Source of the DNA: Bigelowiella natans CCMP2755
Lineage: Eukaryota > Cercozoa > Chlorarachniophyceae
Length of the DNA stretch: 64,000 nucleotides
Direction: 5' to 3'
Assembly: GCA_000320545.1 (NCBI GenBank)
Contig: ADNK01002058.1
Coordinates: forward strand, 40,001-104,000
This document shows, piece after piece, positions 46,958-58,009 of this stretch; position 1 is the first letter of the stretch; every line of letters begins with the position of its first letter. The notes beneath the pieces were generated by a model. The model searched no databases, was not told where the DNA came from, and saw only the letters and a program-made list of their open reading frames with translations. The position numbers and the translations under genes were made by a program.

Positions 46958-48562
46958 AGCTACTACTACTACTACTACAACAACTACTACGACTACTACT
47001 ACCATAATGCCCTCAGGATCTGGCACTTCTGTTGAAGCATTGGGAGCTGACTGTAGCGACTTGACCAGTCGTGATATTGCGTCGCGCACTTGAAAACTTA
47101 TTGCATCGTCCTATGAACGAGAAAGACAATCAACCATTATAACAACAGAATGAAAATGCTCAATCAACGAATATAATCAACCGTTATAACAACAGAGAAG
47201 AAAGGGGGGGCGGGAGAAGGGTATTCTACTTCGCCGGTGGTGTCATATCATATTTATTACATATATTTACGTATCTATGATGAAGTTTATAATTTGAACA
47301 TTCAATTCGCACAGCGTCTACTACCTCTAATTTGGGTTCTTCATCCAAAGAAGCTTCTGCTTTGTCACTGTTCTTCTCTCGCGGCTGCTTACGCCTAGAT
47401 GACTACACGTGCACACACAAACCAAAACAAAATAAAACAAGATGAAACCTCGAGAGATAATGTCTTCTATGTATGAACGCTTGTCCAATATGTGCTCTTT
47501 AATGGTGGTGGTGGAGGTGATGATGATGATGATGATAATGGTAATGCTGATGCACACACGCACGCACGATAGGATTCGCCATGATCATCATTCGTTCCGC
47601 TGCCTCGTAGTCGCTCTGCTCAGGTGATGGTGAGGCCATTGCAATGCTCCTGGGAAACGATGATGATGATGATGATGATGATGGTGATGATGGTGATGGT
47701 GATGATGATGGTGATGGTGACGACGATGATGATGATGATTGTGGTGATTCTTATTGCAACGGGAGGAAGAAGGGGAGACAATTAGCAAACAAATGATAAA
47801 CAGCAAGATACTGAATTCCGTGTATTTTTCTATATCTACCCTCACCTCATTCCCAAGGGCCTTGAGGCGATGTTGTGATGCTCCATCTGCCGAAACCCCA
47901 TTAAATACGGCTGCATTTGGCGACGATGCGATTGTGTTGTCGCAGTCAGTGTGCGGCCAGGAGAAGCTGCTCTAAGAGCTCCGAGAAGGGAGTGATGGGG
48001 GGGGCGTGCTTCTGCCGTCTCCATCAGAATCGTGAAGGGAGGATTGAGAGATAAGAACTTTGTTCTCCAGGTGCTTGGATCGATGATCTCGCCACCCACA
48101 CCAACGAGCCTGTCACCACGCCGCACACCCTGCGCGAAGGCCTCAGAACCTAGAGTTCGTGGGGAGGGAGGGGGGGAAGGAGGAGGAGGGAGTCGAATCT
48201 AATAGCCACCTGCATGCAGGCCCTCTTCTCCAATTTCTGCGACTCAAGATGAAACTATTGATATTGACTTTGCAGGTATGCTTCGGGCTGTTTTTTTATT
48301 ACTCTCCTTTCTTCCTTTCTTGCATTTTCTCCTTCTTCTTCTTCTTCTTCTTCTTATTGTTGTTGTTGTTGTTCTCCTCACCGGCTTGCACTCCAACAAC
48401 TTCTAGACCCCCTTTGCGTATCGACATGCCAAATGGTACGTGTCGCACCCAGATCGTTCGTGCAGGAGGCGGCTCTCCTTGCAATCCAAATCTGATAGAG
48501 AAGGAACAAGATGACGATGCTGCCGATGAAGGGTGATACTAATGACAAGTGACAAGATCAAT

Positions 48563-48602
<40 letters not shown>

Positions 48603-48905
48603 GAAGAATATCAATGCATACTGCAAACACACATTTCAGCTTCCCCTTAATATATCACTATATATCACCTTGACCGCCAACGAGCGAGTGCAGATTCTCT
48701 CACCCTTTGCAACCAGTTGGAGGAGGCCGATGAGGATGACGAAGCTTCAGAATTAGGAGGAGACTGCAGTGCTTGGCCCTTCTCCGCTGGTGATGATGGT
48801 GGGGATTGGCCTTCTGCATGATCAGGCTGTTGTTGAACGCCTTTAATTATATCGCTGCTGCTGCTGCTGCTGCGACTAATCTCCTCCAGTTGTGAGTTTC
48901 CGTAC
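43087..48905 (-). CDS. SNF2-family helicase (Rad5/Rad16-like) with N-terminal PDZ domain
   Basis: Exons: 48669..48905, 48382..48491, 47846..48149, one near 47630-47555, one near 47400-47330, 47003..47110, 46606..46686, 46253..46520, 45903..46013, 45159..45636, 44204..44855, 44049..44144, 43788..43850, 43549..43660 and 43087..43391. Helicase motifs in order: [13 protein letters not shown], Walker [30 protein letters not shown] (DEAH box), [55 protein letters not shown] and [11 protein letters not shown]. Long charged inserts split the core as in Rad5/Rad16, but no RING finger is seen. Upstream exons splice in phase to a PDZ-like domain ([38 protein letters not shown]). A DNA-translocating chromatin or repair ATPase is likely; the PDZ link needs transcript proof. 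The 5' end is unresolved. Confidence 0.85.
45776..45852. repeat. (TC)n(AC)n microsatellite
   Basis: In the helicase intron between exons 45903..46013 and 45159..45636. Confidence 0.95.
47660..47745. repeat. (GAT)n microsatellite
   Basis: Imperfect GAT/GGT array in the helicase-gene intron between exon 47846..48149 and the exon near 47630. Confidence 0.9.
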
Positions 48906-50564
48906 CTACGAAAGAGCACAGTGTTGAAGAAGGCGCTGATGCTGCTGATGCTGATGCTGATGCTAGTGGTGGTGGCGGTGGTAGGGTTGAAACGCTAATG
49001 TGCGGCATAATTGAAGCTTATCAAAACGACAAGGAAGAATGTTGCTGCTGCTGCTGCTGCTGTTGGGAAAATGAAACGATGACGCTACGACGATTTTGTA
49101 AAATAATAATAAAGCATTGTATCATTATCATCAGAGCCTGCAGATGTGAGATGTTACACGCATTATTACAGCTGAAGGGGAAGGAACAGATGGCGACCGT
49201 TGCGTATCGTCGTTTTCACCTGAAGGGATAGCAGTCGAATGAGGCTTGCTGTAACACTTCGATGCAAGTACAAATGACGCCCCCAACACACGCGAATGAT
49301 TGAAAAAGGGGGGGGGGGAGGGGGTGATGGGGAGACGGGAAGAAATCATCCCGACAATCAACGCTGTCGAATATTTGCCGTGCTTCATTTCCACCATCAG
49401 ACTATAGAGATGGTGAATTGAGTACCCATCCGCCCTGGGGAAGGGATGAGGCTTCTACAACGCTGTTTTGAGTCAGCCAAGTCACTCCACGCCTACGCGA
49501 TCGATAGGTTTGATTCAATGCAGAAATTTAACAGCAACGACGACGACAAGCATGACGACGATTATACTGATGAGCAATCTATTCTATAGGAAGAAGGGAG
49601 GAGGTGGCTATTGTAGTGGCAAAATGCAACGCAGGCGTGCGTGTGCAAGAGAGTAGTGCGCAAAATTACTCTTTTGATTTGATTCTGTCGAGTCGTGCCT
49701 CCAAGCGAGGTTCGGTTCGAAAAGCTAAGCCTCTTGGATCCAATACGCGATAAAAGCTCTAAATAATAAATAAGATTGACAATTAAAAAAGTGAAGAAGA
49801 TAGAGACAAAGAATAATGATAAAAACGACGAGTACCAGTACTACTACCTAACGTTGTTTGAGCTAGATCATTATATATTAATGGAAGAGTAATTTCACTA
49901 CCAATACCGTATTTCGGAATAGCTCTTTATTGACATTCTCCATTGTCGGTGAAGGAGCTCTAGTCTCCTTGTCCTTATCTTTGGCATGACCGTCATCACC
50001 ACCACCATCCTCATCATTATTATTATCGTCATCTTTTCCTTCTATCGTCGCCTTCGTAACAATACGCGACTTCTGCATCGCTCTTCCGATTTGTTGGGCG
50101 ATTGCTCGCCTTCTGTCTCTGCTACTGGACTCTAAAGAAGGAGGGGGGTCTAAGGCTTCGCCTGTACATTTGTTCTTCATTTTGAGTGTTGCGTTGTTTT
50201 CTTGTGCGCTTGTATTGTCTTCTTCCGCCTCATAAAATTCTCTTTCATTTCTTCCGCTCCCTCGTCGTTGCTCTCCCTCTTTCGCGTTTGATGCATCCGT
50301 CCGTCGATGCTGCTGTCTCTCGTTCCACTTCTAAGATAATGATGGCAGCGCAAACAACAAAAGATCCCCTTTTTTCAACTTATTCTGAACGGATAAAATG
50401 AAAGCAGAGCAGTATCATGCACAAACGAGCCAACGCTGCTGGAGTGTGAAGACACATGAAAGAGTTCAGTATGCAATATGTCTCTTTGTGTCGAACTACG
50501 AGCTAGCTGGTTACAAGTGAAATATTTACTGAATTCTGTATCTGGTGTGTATGTGCAAGCATAC
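48906..50564 (-). other. Probable further 5' exons of the helicase gene, or a separate small gene
   Basis: Minus-strand segments look coding. 49902..50180 starts with ATG and ends at a GT donor; it continues in phase into an exon starting at 49758 with SFYRVLDPRGLAFRTEPRLE, an SH3-like opening, which meets a stop at about 49666. A GGWVLN segment lies near 49435. These could be a short protein of about 123 residues or the head of the PDZ-helicase gene. I cannot join them to 48905. CTG and GAT repeats occur at 49040-49065 and 48930-48970. Confidence 0.35.
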
Positions 50565-50900
50565 CATTGCTGATCGTGCTCTTGGAGAGATGAGAGGTGT
50601 GCGGTAAGGCTGCTGGGTTCTTGTCATCGTTGAAGATCGCGTAAGAGACGGCACTTTAAGACTTGCTCGAGCGGCAGATGGGGCCCGGCGAGGAGGGGTA
50701 AGAGGTGCCATGATTACGTCAGATGGGGAACGCAAGCCATAATTTTCCTCCTCAGGGGAAGGAGACGAAGGAATCTTCACCGATGTTGTTGTCATTTCGT
50801 CCTCCCCCTGCTGCTGCTCTGCGACAGCGCAGCAACTCGACAAGCCGTGTAGCATAAAGAAGTATACAAGCACACGAGAAACATGTCGCTTGATGGACAT
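50565..50900 (-). CDS. Exon with signal-peptide-like start, product unknown
   Basis: ATG at 50900 opens 112 codons up to a GT donor after 50565 (reading on, a stop comes at 50526). The first about 28 residues, MSIKRHVSRVLVYFFMLHGL then SSCCAVAE, look like a signal peptide: basic start, hydrophobic core, small residues before a likely cleavage. The rest is Ser, Pro, Thr and Arg rich and low in complexity. It may be a separate secreted protein or the first exon of the PDZ-helicase gene; a signal peptide on a nuclear helicase would be odd. No homology recognised. Confidence 0.4.
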
Positions 50901-53001
50901 GTTTTATTACACTCTCACTAGCCTTGGAAGCCCTAATTTCGTAATCGTCTCTATCGATGCTCCGAGGTTGTTACCGCCTTATCTCGGGTGAGAGGACGCA
51001 ATCATCCCAAAAGCACCAGGGTTAGATGCCGAGAGCAGAGCAACAGAATCAATGGAACTAATTGTCCGCACGATTATTTATGTTAATACTAGGTCGTAGG
51101 AGAGCACACAGTGTTGAGGAGGAGGGTGAGTGTGATTGTCAGCCCTGAAAGGAGTCCATATTTTACCCGAACAACATAAGCGCGGGTAAGCGTTGCCGAC
51201 GTGATCCGCTGCTATCGTATATTTTCTCTGCTTTCCACCTCTATTTCGATATTTTTTTGAAGAATCCCGTTAGTGACGGTAATCGCATGATTTGGCTCAG
51301 TTCAAAGGATGCCCTTGATTTGCTATCTTGCGACAGAAATTTTTTCATGTCGGACGGACAAGAGACTTTCCGGACTTCCGAGCTCGGAAGAATACGTGAC
51401 CAAAATTAACATACGGGAAGGAAAATGCAAATGGTTTTTATCCGACGACAGAGTATCTTTGCTGTCGCAATGACAGAATGTTCTTTTTTTTTTTATACTC
51501 GCGGATGATGATCTTCTGGGGCTTTCCGAGGAAGGGGCGCTCGTGGGTGATGATCCTTAAACCGCCCCATTAGAATCAATTCATTCACTCAATCATTCAT
51601 GTATAGATGTATACACCTAAATTAAGCGATGTGCAAAGGTTGCTTGTCAGCTTCGAGCTTGGAAACCATTCCATGAACAATTGTATGAAATCAAGGATCG
51701 GACGCACTCGCATTTTGTACAAGCGTCAAAAGGAATGTAGCTTCAATTTGCGCAGTAGCAGAATGTGAAAGAACGAAATGCATGAGAAGAGCTCATAGTC
51801 CAATTGACATTGCATAGCAAGTGTATTTCTAAAGTCTCACAGTAACAAATGATCTTCAGCTTGCAGGAAATGTTTGTTCGGAGATCAGACTGCAGAACAA
51901 CGTGCACAGTGCACCGTTCTAGCGTTGATGAATTTTGTCCTGGCCGCAAAATGAGTGCAAAACAGCAGGCATCACAAGCTCTTGGCGCACGTGGCCAACG
52001 TAGTACTCCTCTCCGAAACACAAAACACCTCGTGGAAATTGTGCCTCCTGGGATTGATGTAATCCCTAAACTTCTGTGCGCATTTCGAAGCCCGTTGCAT
52101 CATTACACACACAACTAGACAACATGCGCTGCGCCGTTGAGGACTCGTGACTGGGCTCGCACAATACATTGTACAATACATGTACAATTAAAACTAAAAT
52201 CATTGAGTTTCTATTTCCTTAACACACAAATTACTTAAAAGAACTTCCTTCGAGAGACAAGCGCAACAAAAGTAGCAAACACTGTGATTCTACATATCAC
52301 ACTGATTAGTTTCCCAGAGCTTCGGTTCTTAATGTAACGTCGTTCAAGTAAACCCACCCATGAAGGGAGAGGCGAGCTGGCTTCCTGCTCCATAAAATAC
52401 GAAGAAATAAAATGATAAGAACGATGGAGACACTACACTTAATGTTGGCAGCGATTTAAGCATCATACACATACAAAATACTTTTGTGCGTATATGTACG
52501 TGTGCGCTGATCTCTGTCTGGTGTATTGCTTTAAACATATGTCTTAAACACATTAAGACATGCGTATTATCAACATATGTCAAGATTACATCAATTGTTC
52601 TCTCAAACATCTTCAATTCCTGTGCACCGTATGCAGCCTGATAAAGTACAATCGAGAAACTACTTTCATCCTAATGGCCAAATCAGAGCTTTTAGCACTC
52701 ATTATCAGTTTAACCTTATAATCTCCCGACTTTCCTTTTCGGATAAATTTGAAGTCACCTCGCCACCGGACAGTCGTCGGTTGGAATCTGCGCCAAAAAT
52801 GCACAGTCTTTGTGAACGACATCACTGCGATCATCATCAATTCAAAGATAGGCCACATATTTGCTATATTCCACACAAACTGTTGCTACATACACAATTC
52901 AAAGAAAGTGAAAGCTTGTGCTAGAGAACGAAGAAGATATGCATATGTACATATAACTGTAAATACATAAATATGTGTATTTAATATTTTGAAACAAGGC
53001 T
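50901..53001. other. Intergenic region, right part of the 3'-spacer type
   Basis: No gene supported. 50900-51500 is probably promoter DNA of the minus gene to its left (TTGCGACAG at about 51330 and CTGTCGCAATG near 51465). From about 51600 to 53001 the text changes to AT-rich DNA with CATG, TGCACAG and ACATTGTACAATACATGTACAAT (about 52165), and it runs up to the sulfotransferase stop. Confidence 0.4.
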
Positions 53002-54565
53002 TTACTGCTGTGAAAGGACCTTTCGATCCTCTGCTTCATCCATGAGAAACTGAAAATTATACACACGCTCTGTATCGGTAGGCTGCATAGTACGTGTTGC
53101 ATCTTATCATGCATTTCCCTCTCTTCTATTCTCCCAGCATGTACATTAGTGCGTGCAATCTTATCGTAGAATCTATTCAATGTTGCGTTATATGTTTTAC
53201 CTGAAAGTTTCCACGCGGGCCTTCATTGTATTCTCGCTGATGCTTATCCCGAGAAAATTAACGATCTGAATCGTTTTTAGTTCAGTTCTTGTGATTACAC
53301 GAATTAACAAATCTCACTAAGATATGCATTGTATAACTGATGGGAAAACAAACGACCGAAACTTTATCGTGAATACCCGTGAAACTTCGCGTTCCAAATT
53401 TTGCCTTAGATCCTCAAATTTCACAAATAAGATGCGCTTACTCTCAGCTCTTGACCATCCCAGAGATGAAGTACAAAATGGAGCAATGTAAAACAACAAG
53501 AATAGTTTATGTTAATACAGCCTGGAATTTTGGAAGATCGCTGATTTGGATTATCATGATCGTTTTCCAATGGCGATTACACACGCAACACAGTCCCGTG
53601 TGTTTTTGTGTACGAGTAAGATTAGGTACTAAAATTGTACAGTGTTATTCACAATGCAAGTATTTGTTACGTCAGGCACCTACCTTGCAGCGTCGAAAGA
53701 CATAATATGATCCACCTAATTCATCCAGAGGCAGGCATATAATCAAACGCAGATAATCCAATTTATCTCATTTACTTTTTCCCAGACTGACGGTGCAACT
53801 CCATGTTTTTATAGGTCATACATATTGCACTGGATTTGTATTACGATATCATTCACGAATATGCGAGATAAAAACTATGAGCGCTTAGTCCTACAATCTA
53901 CCCATTTCCCATACGGCATGGATCCATCAACGAAACGCTCGTGAAACCTACAATACACCACCATGTTCGATTTAAAATATAATTAAAACAGCATACATTC
54001 GAGGTAAATTGGAAACTATTCATGTGATATCCACGCATACACATGCATGCGAACAATTGTACACACAACAATCGTACACGAAGTGTGCCAAATTTTTGTA
54101 AGACACGGATTATAGTAATCAGATTCTGCTGATTATACGTTACTTACTCGGCAAAGGTGCTAGAAACTATAGGTTCTGTTTCGGATCCGACTTTGAGCTG
54201 ATGCCTGATAATAACAAGAAACAAACACTCTTTTCAGTTAACAGAAAATAAACATTCTAGGCGATGTATTGATGGATAAACTCGCACTTTCGCGCAAGAT
54301 TAGTCGTCATAGTAGAGTATTACGATAGATGCTTGAAGAAGGAGACAGCAGCATCCCTTCCATCCCGAACAACGTAAATATACCTACAATATGAGACATA
54401 AGCTTCTTCTTCTTCTTCTTATGTCTGTATTTCAAAGCTATTATATTTGTCTTCCCCCCACCTTGCCTCCTGGTGTTTCGGCAAGTACCTCCACCAAAGA
54501 TGTGTGTTGAAGACACGCCAACCCATCTTTGTTACAACAACTTTATCAGCACACAAATATGCGCG

Positions 54566-54608
<43 letters not shown>

Positions 54609-54870
54609 TATCACACATGTATATATTTTCCACTCACATTTCAATGTCGAAATATATCATGGTAAACAAACACGCATGCACAGAATGCCCTTCCATGAGC
54701 GAATTGTACGAAAGCTATGTAATATCATCGTTACCTTATGGTGTAATTTTGAGACTTTCACCTTGATCGTAGGACTTGGTTTATCTACCTCCCAGGTCGA
54801 ATCCGCTTCGTAAAATGGTGCAAGATCGCTAACATGCCCTATGTTCCACACAGAAGATAGAAAGTAGAAT
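53002..54870 (-). CDS. Sulfotransferase family protein (5' end incomplete)
   Basis: Exons read from the 3' end: 53002..53049, 53094..53172, 53201..53265, 53377..53449, 53684..53715, 53902..53947, 54324..54383, 54462 to about 54530 and about 54735..54870. Motifs fit PAPS-dependent sulfotransferases: RVFNTHLWWRYLP, YIYVVRDGRDAAVSFFKHL (the PAPS 3'-phosphate region), FVDGSMPYGKW, RILFVKFEDLRQNLEREV and IVNFLGISISENTMK. The substrate cannot be told. The N-terminal PKxGTTW loop was not located and should lie above 54870, perhaps to about 55100. An internal intron of only 28 bp (53173..53200) is required to keep the frame. A GC/CA repeat sits at about 54558-54604. Confidence 0.78.
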
Positions 54871-55881
54871 CTTGATGCTGTTTCGTTGTTGATCACCAAT
54901 ACACTTCATGTTGGCTGCTGTCATGTTTCGCATTGCGCTCATCATATTCTCTGTGTCCTTTTTTCACTGTCATCCATAATTTATACAGGCAGGATTACTC
55001 CAAAAGATACTCGTAATAATCGTTGGGCTTGCTACATACCCTTGTGCAACTTCGGCGCGAGAAGACTTTATTATTGATCCGCATTCCAAACAGCACGGTC
55101 GTCATTCCATCAGAATAGAAAGAGGTATAATAAGTAATTGTCATCATCCGAGAATTGAAGCAAAAATTACACAAACAAAAGTCAACGATGGAAGTCTAAT
55201 TCCTATTTAAACCTGAGATCATTGTGACCTATACACGCCCTATTTACCGCAAGACTCTTTTACCTCCTCACCCCTCTTCAGCATTACAATACCTTAGGCA
55301 TATATGCTGCATCCATGTCGTTCCAGATTTGGGATAGCTACAAATAAACAAGTCTCGTAGACCCTCGGCCCTCCCCAGCAATCGACAGCGATTCTAACGC
55401 AAAGGGTAAACATCGCTGCATGGAAAATCTATTCTCCATAAAAATACGATACCAGTGTTTCTTTGGATGTAATGTCGAGAAGGGGCTGTTCCTCGGTGTC
55501 CATCTTCGGTTGCGACGACGATGGTAATGATGATAATGGATGACGGTGGTGGTTCGGAGAGGCAGAAGAGGCCGACGGACCGAGAAATTTCGCGCAGAAA
55601 ATGTACCGTGTTTCTTACTCGCGACAACCCAACAGCAGCTTTTTCTGTTTGGAGATACGACCATTTTGGGCAGGAAATTGTAGGATATTCTCCGTACTTT
55701 TGGTGAGAAAACAGACAGCAGCAGCGGGCTTACACGACCCTGCCCCCTCCCTCGACGAACCAACACGTTCCAGGAAAAAAAGCTGTACGCGTTGGCCTTC
55801 TGTCTTCTACTCTTCTTCTCGACGAGGGCAACTATTGCTGATGAAATTGTAGATCTTGGCCTTAGAGGAATTCCCTCACCA
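54871..55881. other. Divergent 5' region of sulfotransferase (-) and ADAT3 (+)
   Basis: Should hold the first exon of the sulfotransferase (a candidate open segment ends at a donor near 55040) and both promoters. CGCGACAAC at 55620..55628 matches a word seen in other 5' regions. Long open frames on both strands here look accidental. Confidence 0.35.
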
Positions 55882-57400
55882 ATGGAGGCCGATGCGAAGG
55901 AGAAAAGAGCATTATCGGCAACGAGCAGCTCCTCCTCGGATTTTTCAGTTGAACAAGTGCTTCCCTTGGAAGGAAAACGCGAAGGTTTCAGCCTAGTCGC
56001 ATTTCGAGCAGCGATTATAGAACCGAGAAGCGCCTCTACCCTTCTAAAGAAGGTCCACGATTCATATATAATCATCAAACGACGAATGCTCTGTTCTGAC
56101 TGCCTACTATCTTCCGCTCGGTGCTTTGTTTCGTCATTGCTGGTACTATGGTAGGTGAGCGAAGTGCTTCCAATACCCAATTTCAGACATCTAAAGCGCA
56201 TCCGAAAGAAAACAACAGCGACGCAGGATGACAAGAAGAAAGCGACTATGCTGATGCTACTGCTCTGCCCAGAAGATAACTTCAATCTATTGGACGGGGA
56301 CCTTCGCTCGGAGCTGCAGGTAGTAAGATGGTGCCGTTAGGTGTATCACTGTGCTTTTGAATGGTCAAGATGACAGGTGTGATCCTGCTGTCACACAGAA
56401 ATTGACTCCAACGCAAGAATCTGTGAGAGTTCCCAGCCATCCACCAGAAACCGATGAGGTGTATACTAATTTAGAAAAAATTAGAGCAGCTACATCCTCG
56501 CTCGTTTTCTCACTTTGGGGGGGGTGGAGGGGGGCTTGGCGTTTTATTATCCATTCTATAACAAATTCTCAATAGGAATACCGTGCGTACGGCAAGCACT
56601 GGCCGATAAGCAGTCGACCTCGCCCAGCGCAGAAGAAAGAATTCTCTGAAGATGAGAAAAAGATTATGATTTCCCACATGAGGGAGGCTATATCTGTGGG
56701 AAGGTATTGGTCCAATCGTCATCATTAGGAAGTGGTAGCTGAAGCGGAATCTCCTTTTTCGAATTAGACTCGGTGCCAGTAAGAATGGAGGCCAGCTTCC
56801 GATTGGATGTGTGATCGTGGATCCGAAGTAAAGACCACAATTCAAGTTATAGTGATGTTGGTGATGATCTCAAAAGATATTATGACAATATTGTTTACTT
56901 GATGTGCCAACAGGTCCAATAGAGTAGTTGCAAAGGCGTACGATAGACGCCGTAGGCGAACTGAGATCACATCTGGAGAAGCTTCTTGTGGCCACCCTTT
57001 GCATCATGCCACTATGAATTGTATCAGCGCTGTAGCGGAATATGATCGTGCAAAATGGCCTCCAAACGAGCAAAGAAAGAGACGTCGAGACGACGGCAGT
57101 GGTGTGGAAGATGCGTTATCATCCAAGCCGTATCTTTGCACTGGATATGATATGTATGTGACGCATGAACCATGTGTCATGTGCTCAATGGCAGCGCTCC
57201 ATTCTCGCATAGGGCGGGTTTTCTGGGCTGTTGAAAACACTTACGATGAGGAGACAGGTCTCGGAGGAACTTACATGCTTCACTGCGACAAAAGGCTAAA
57301 TCATCGCTTCGAGGTTTTCAAAGGTCTGCTAGCAAACGAAGTAAAGGAGGACCCTCAGTCCTTTCATGTTCTTGCAAAAGATCGCGATGAGATACGCTAA
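55882..57400 (+). CDS. ADAT3: tRNA-specific adenosine deaminase subunit ADAT3 (Tad3)
   Basis: Six exons, all in phase: 55882..56052, 56155..56319, 56399..56458, 56576..56703, 56768..56827 and 56914..57400. The N-terminal domain has AAIIEPRSASTLLKK and NFRHLKRIR, as in ADAT3. The deaminase fold follows: PIGCVIVDP, then HPLHHATMNCI and the zinc-binding HEPCVMCSMAALHSRIGRV. In ADAT2 the first motif is H-A-E with a catalytic glutamate; here it is H-A-T, so the subunit is non-catalytic, as expected for ADAT3, and works by forming a heterodimer with ADAT2 to make inosine at the wobble position of tRNA. Late motifs GLGGTYMLHCDKRLNHRFEV fit. A lysine- and aspartate-rich insert lies between the two zinc motifs. 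The start ATG gives a plausible serine-rich opening. Confidence 0.93.
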
Positions 57401-58009
57401 TTGGCTATCTACATACGCCTCGCCTGCGAAGACGCTAGTACATATCTAGATACACAGGGTAGACCGTGATTCTTAGCCTGTATGTGCCTGAAGTTTGCAT
57501 GTAATAATGCGAAACAAGTGCAATTCGCATCGTAGTATGATGCTTACGCAGCTAGCGAACGTTATGCTACGTCATACATGCCGTGCCGTCGATCATTTCA
57601 ACGAACAAAGATTCGCTAGAAAGCGTGCATGCACGAATAATCATCAATCCACAAATTATCGCGCGGTTGAGATGCATCAAGCCAGCGACTATATTGTAGC
57701 GTAAAGTAGTAAAGTATACGCACATGATCAAGTCGAATGAATGTGCGATTGTGTCAGGAAATCTAACAAATAAGGGCATGGCGACGATGACATAGTTTCT
57801 TAGGCACTACAAGGAAATCAGAGCACAGTGCAAGGCCGCTGCTGCAGCTTATGAGTCTTTATGATCGCATATACAAGCATACCAATGATACGACCAAAGG
57901 TAGACTACGCTGGTGAGAGAATGCAGAGGTTTTAATAACATTAATTCTGTCTGGATTTGCAAATATCAAATTATCGATCATATAATCGAGATTGTGGAAG
58001 GGTAGCCAT
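57401..58009. other. Convergent 3' spacer
   Basis: Between stops of ADAT3 (+) and the hydrolase (-). No gene. TTTGCATG, CAGCTAGCG, ACATGCCG and GTGCATGCACG (about 57495-57635) are the typical words. Confidence 0.5.

Noticed and set aside
55338-56285. Minus-strand open frame of 315 codons
   Set aside because: It runs antisense to the first ADAT3 exons and their promoter, with no recognisable domain.
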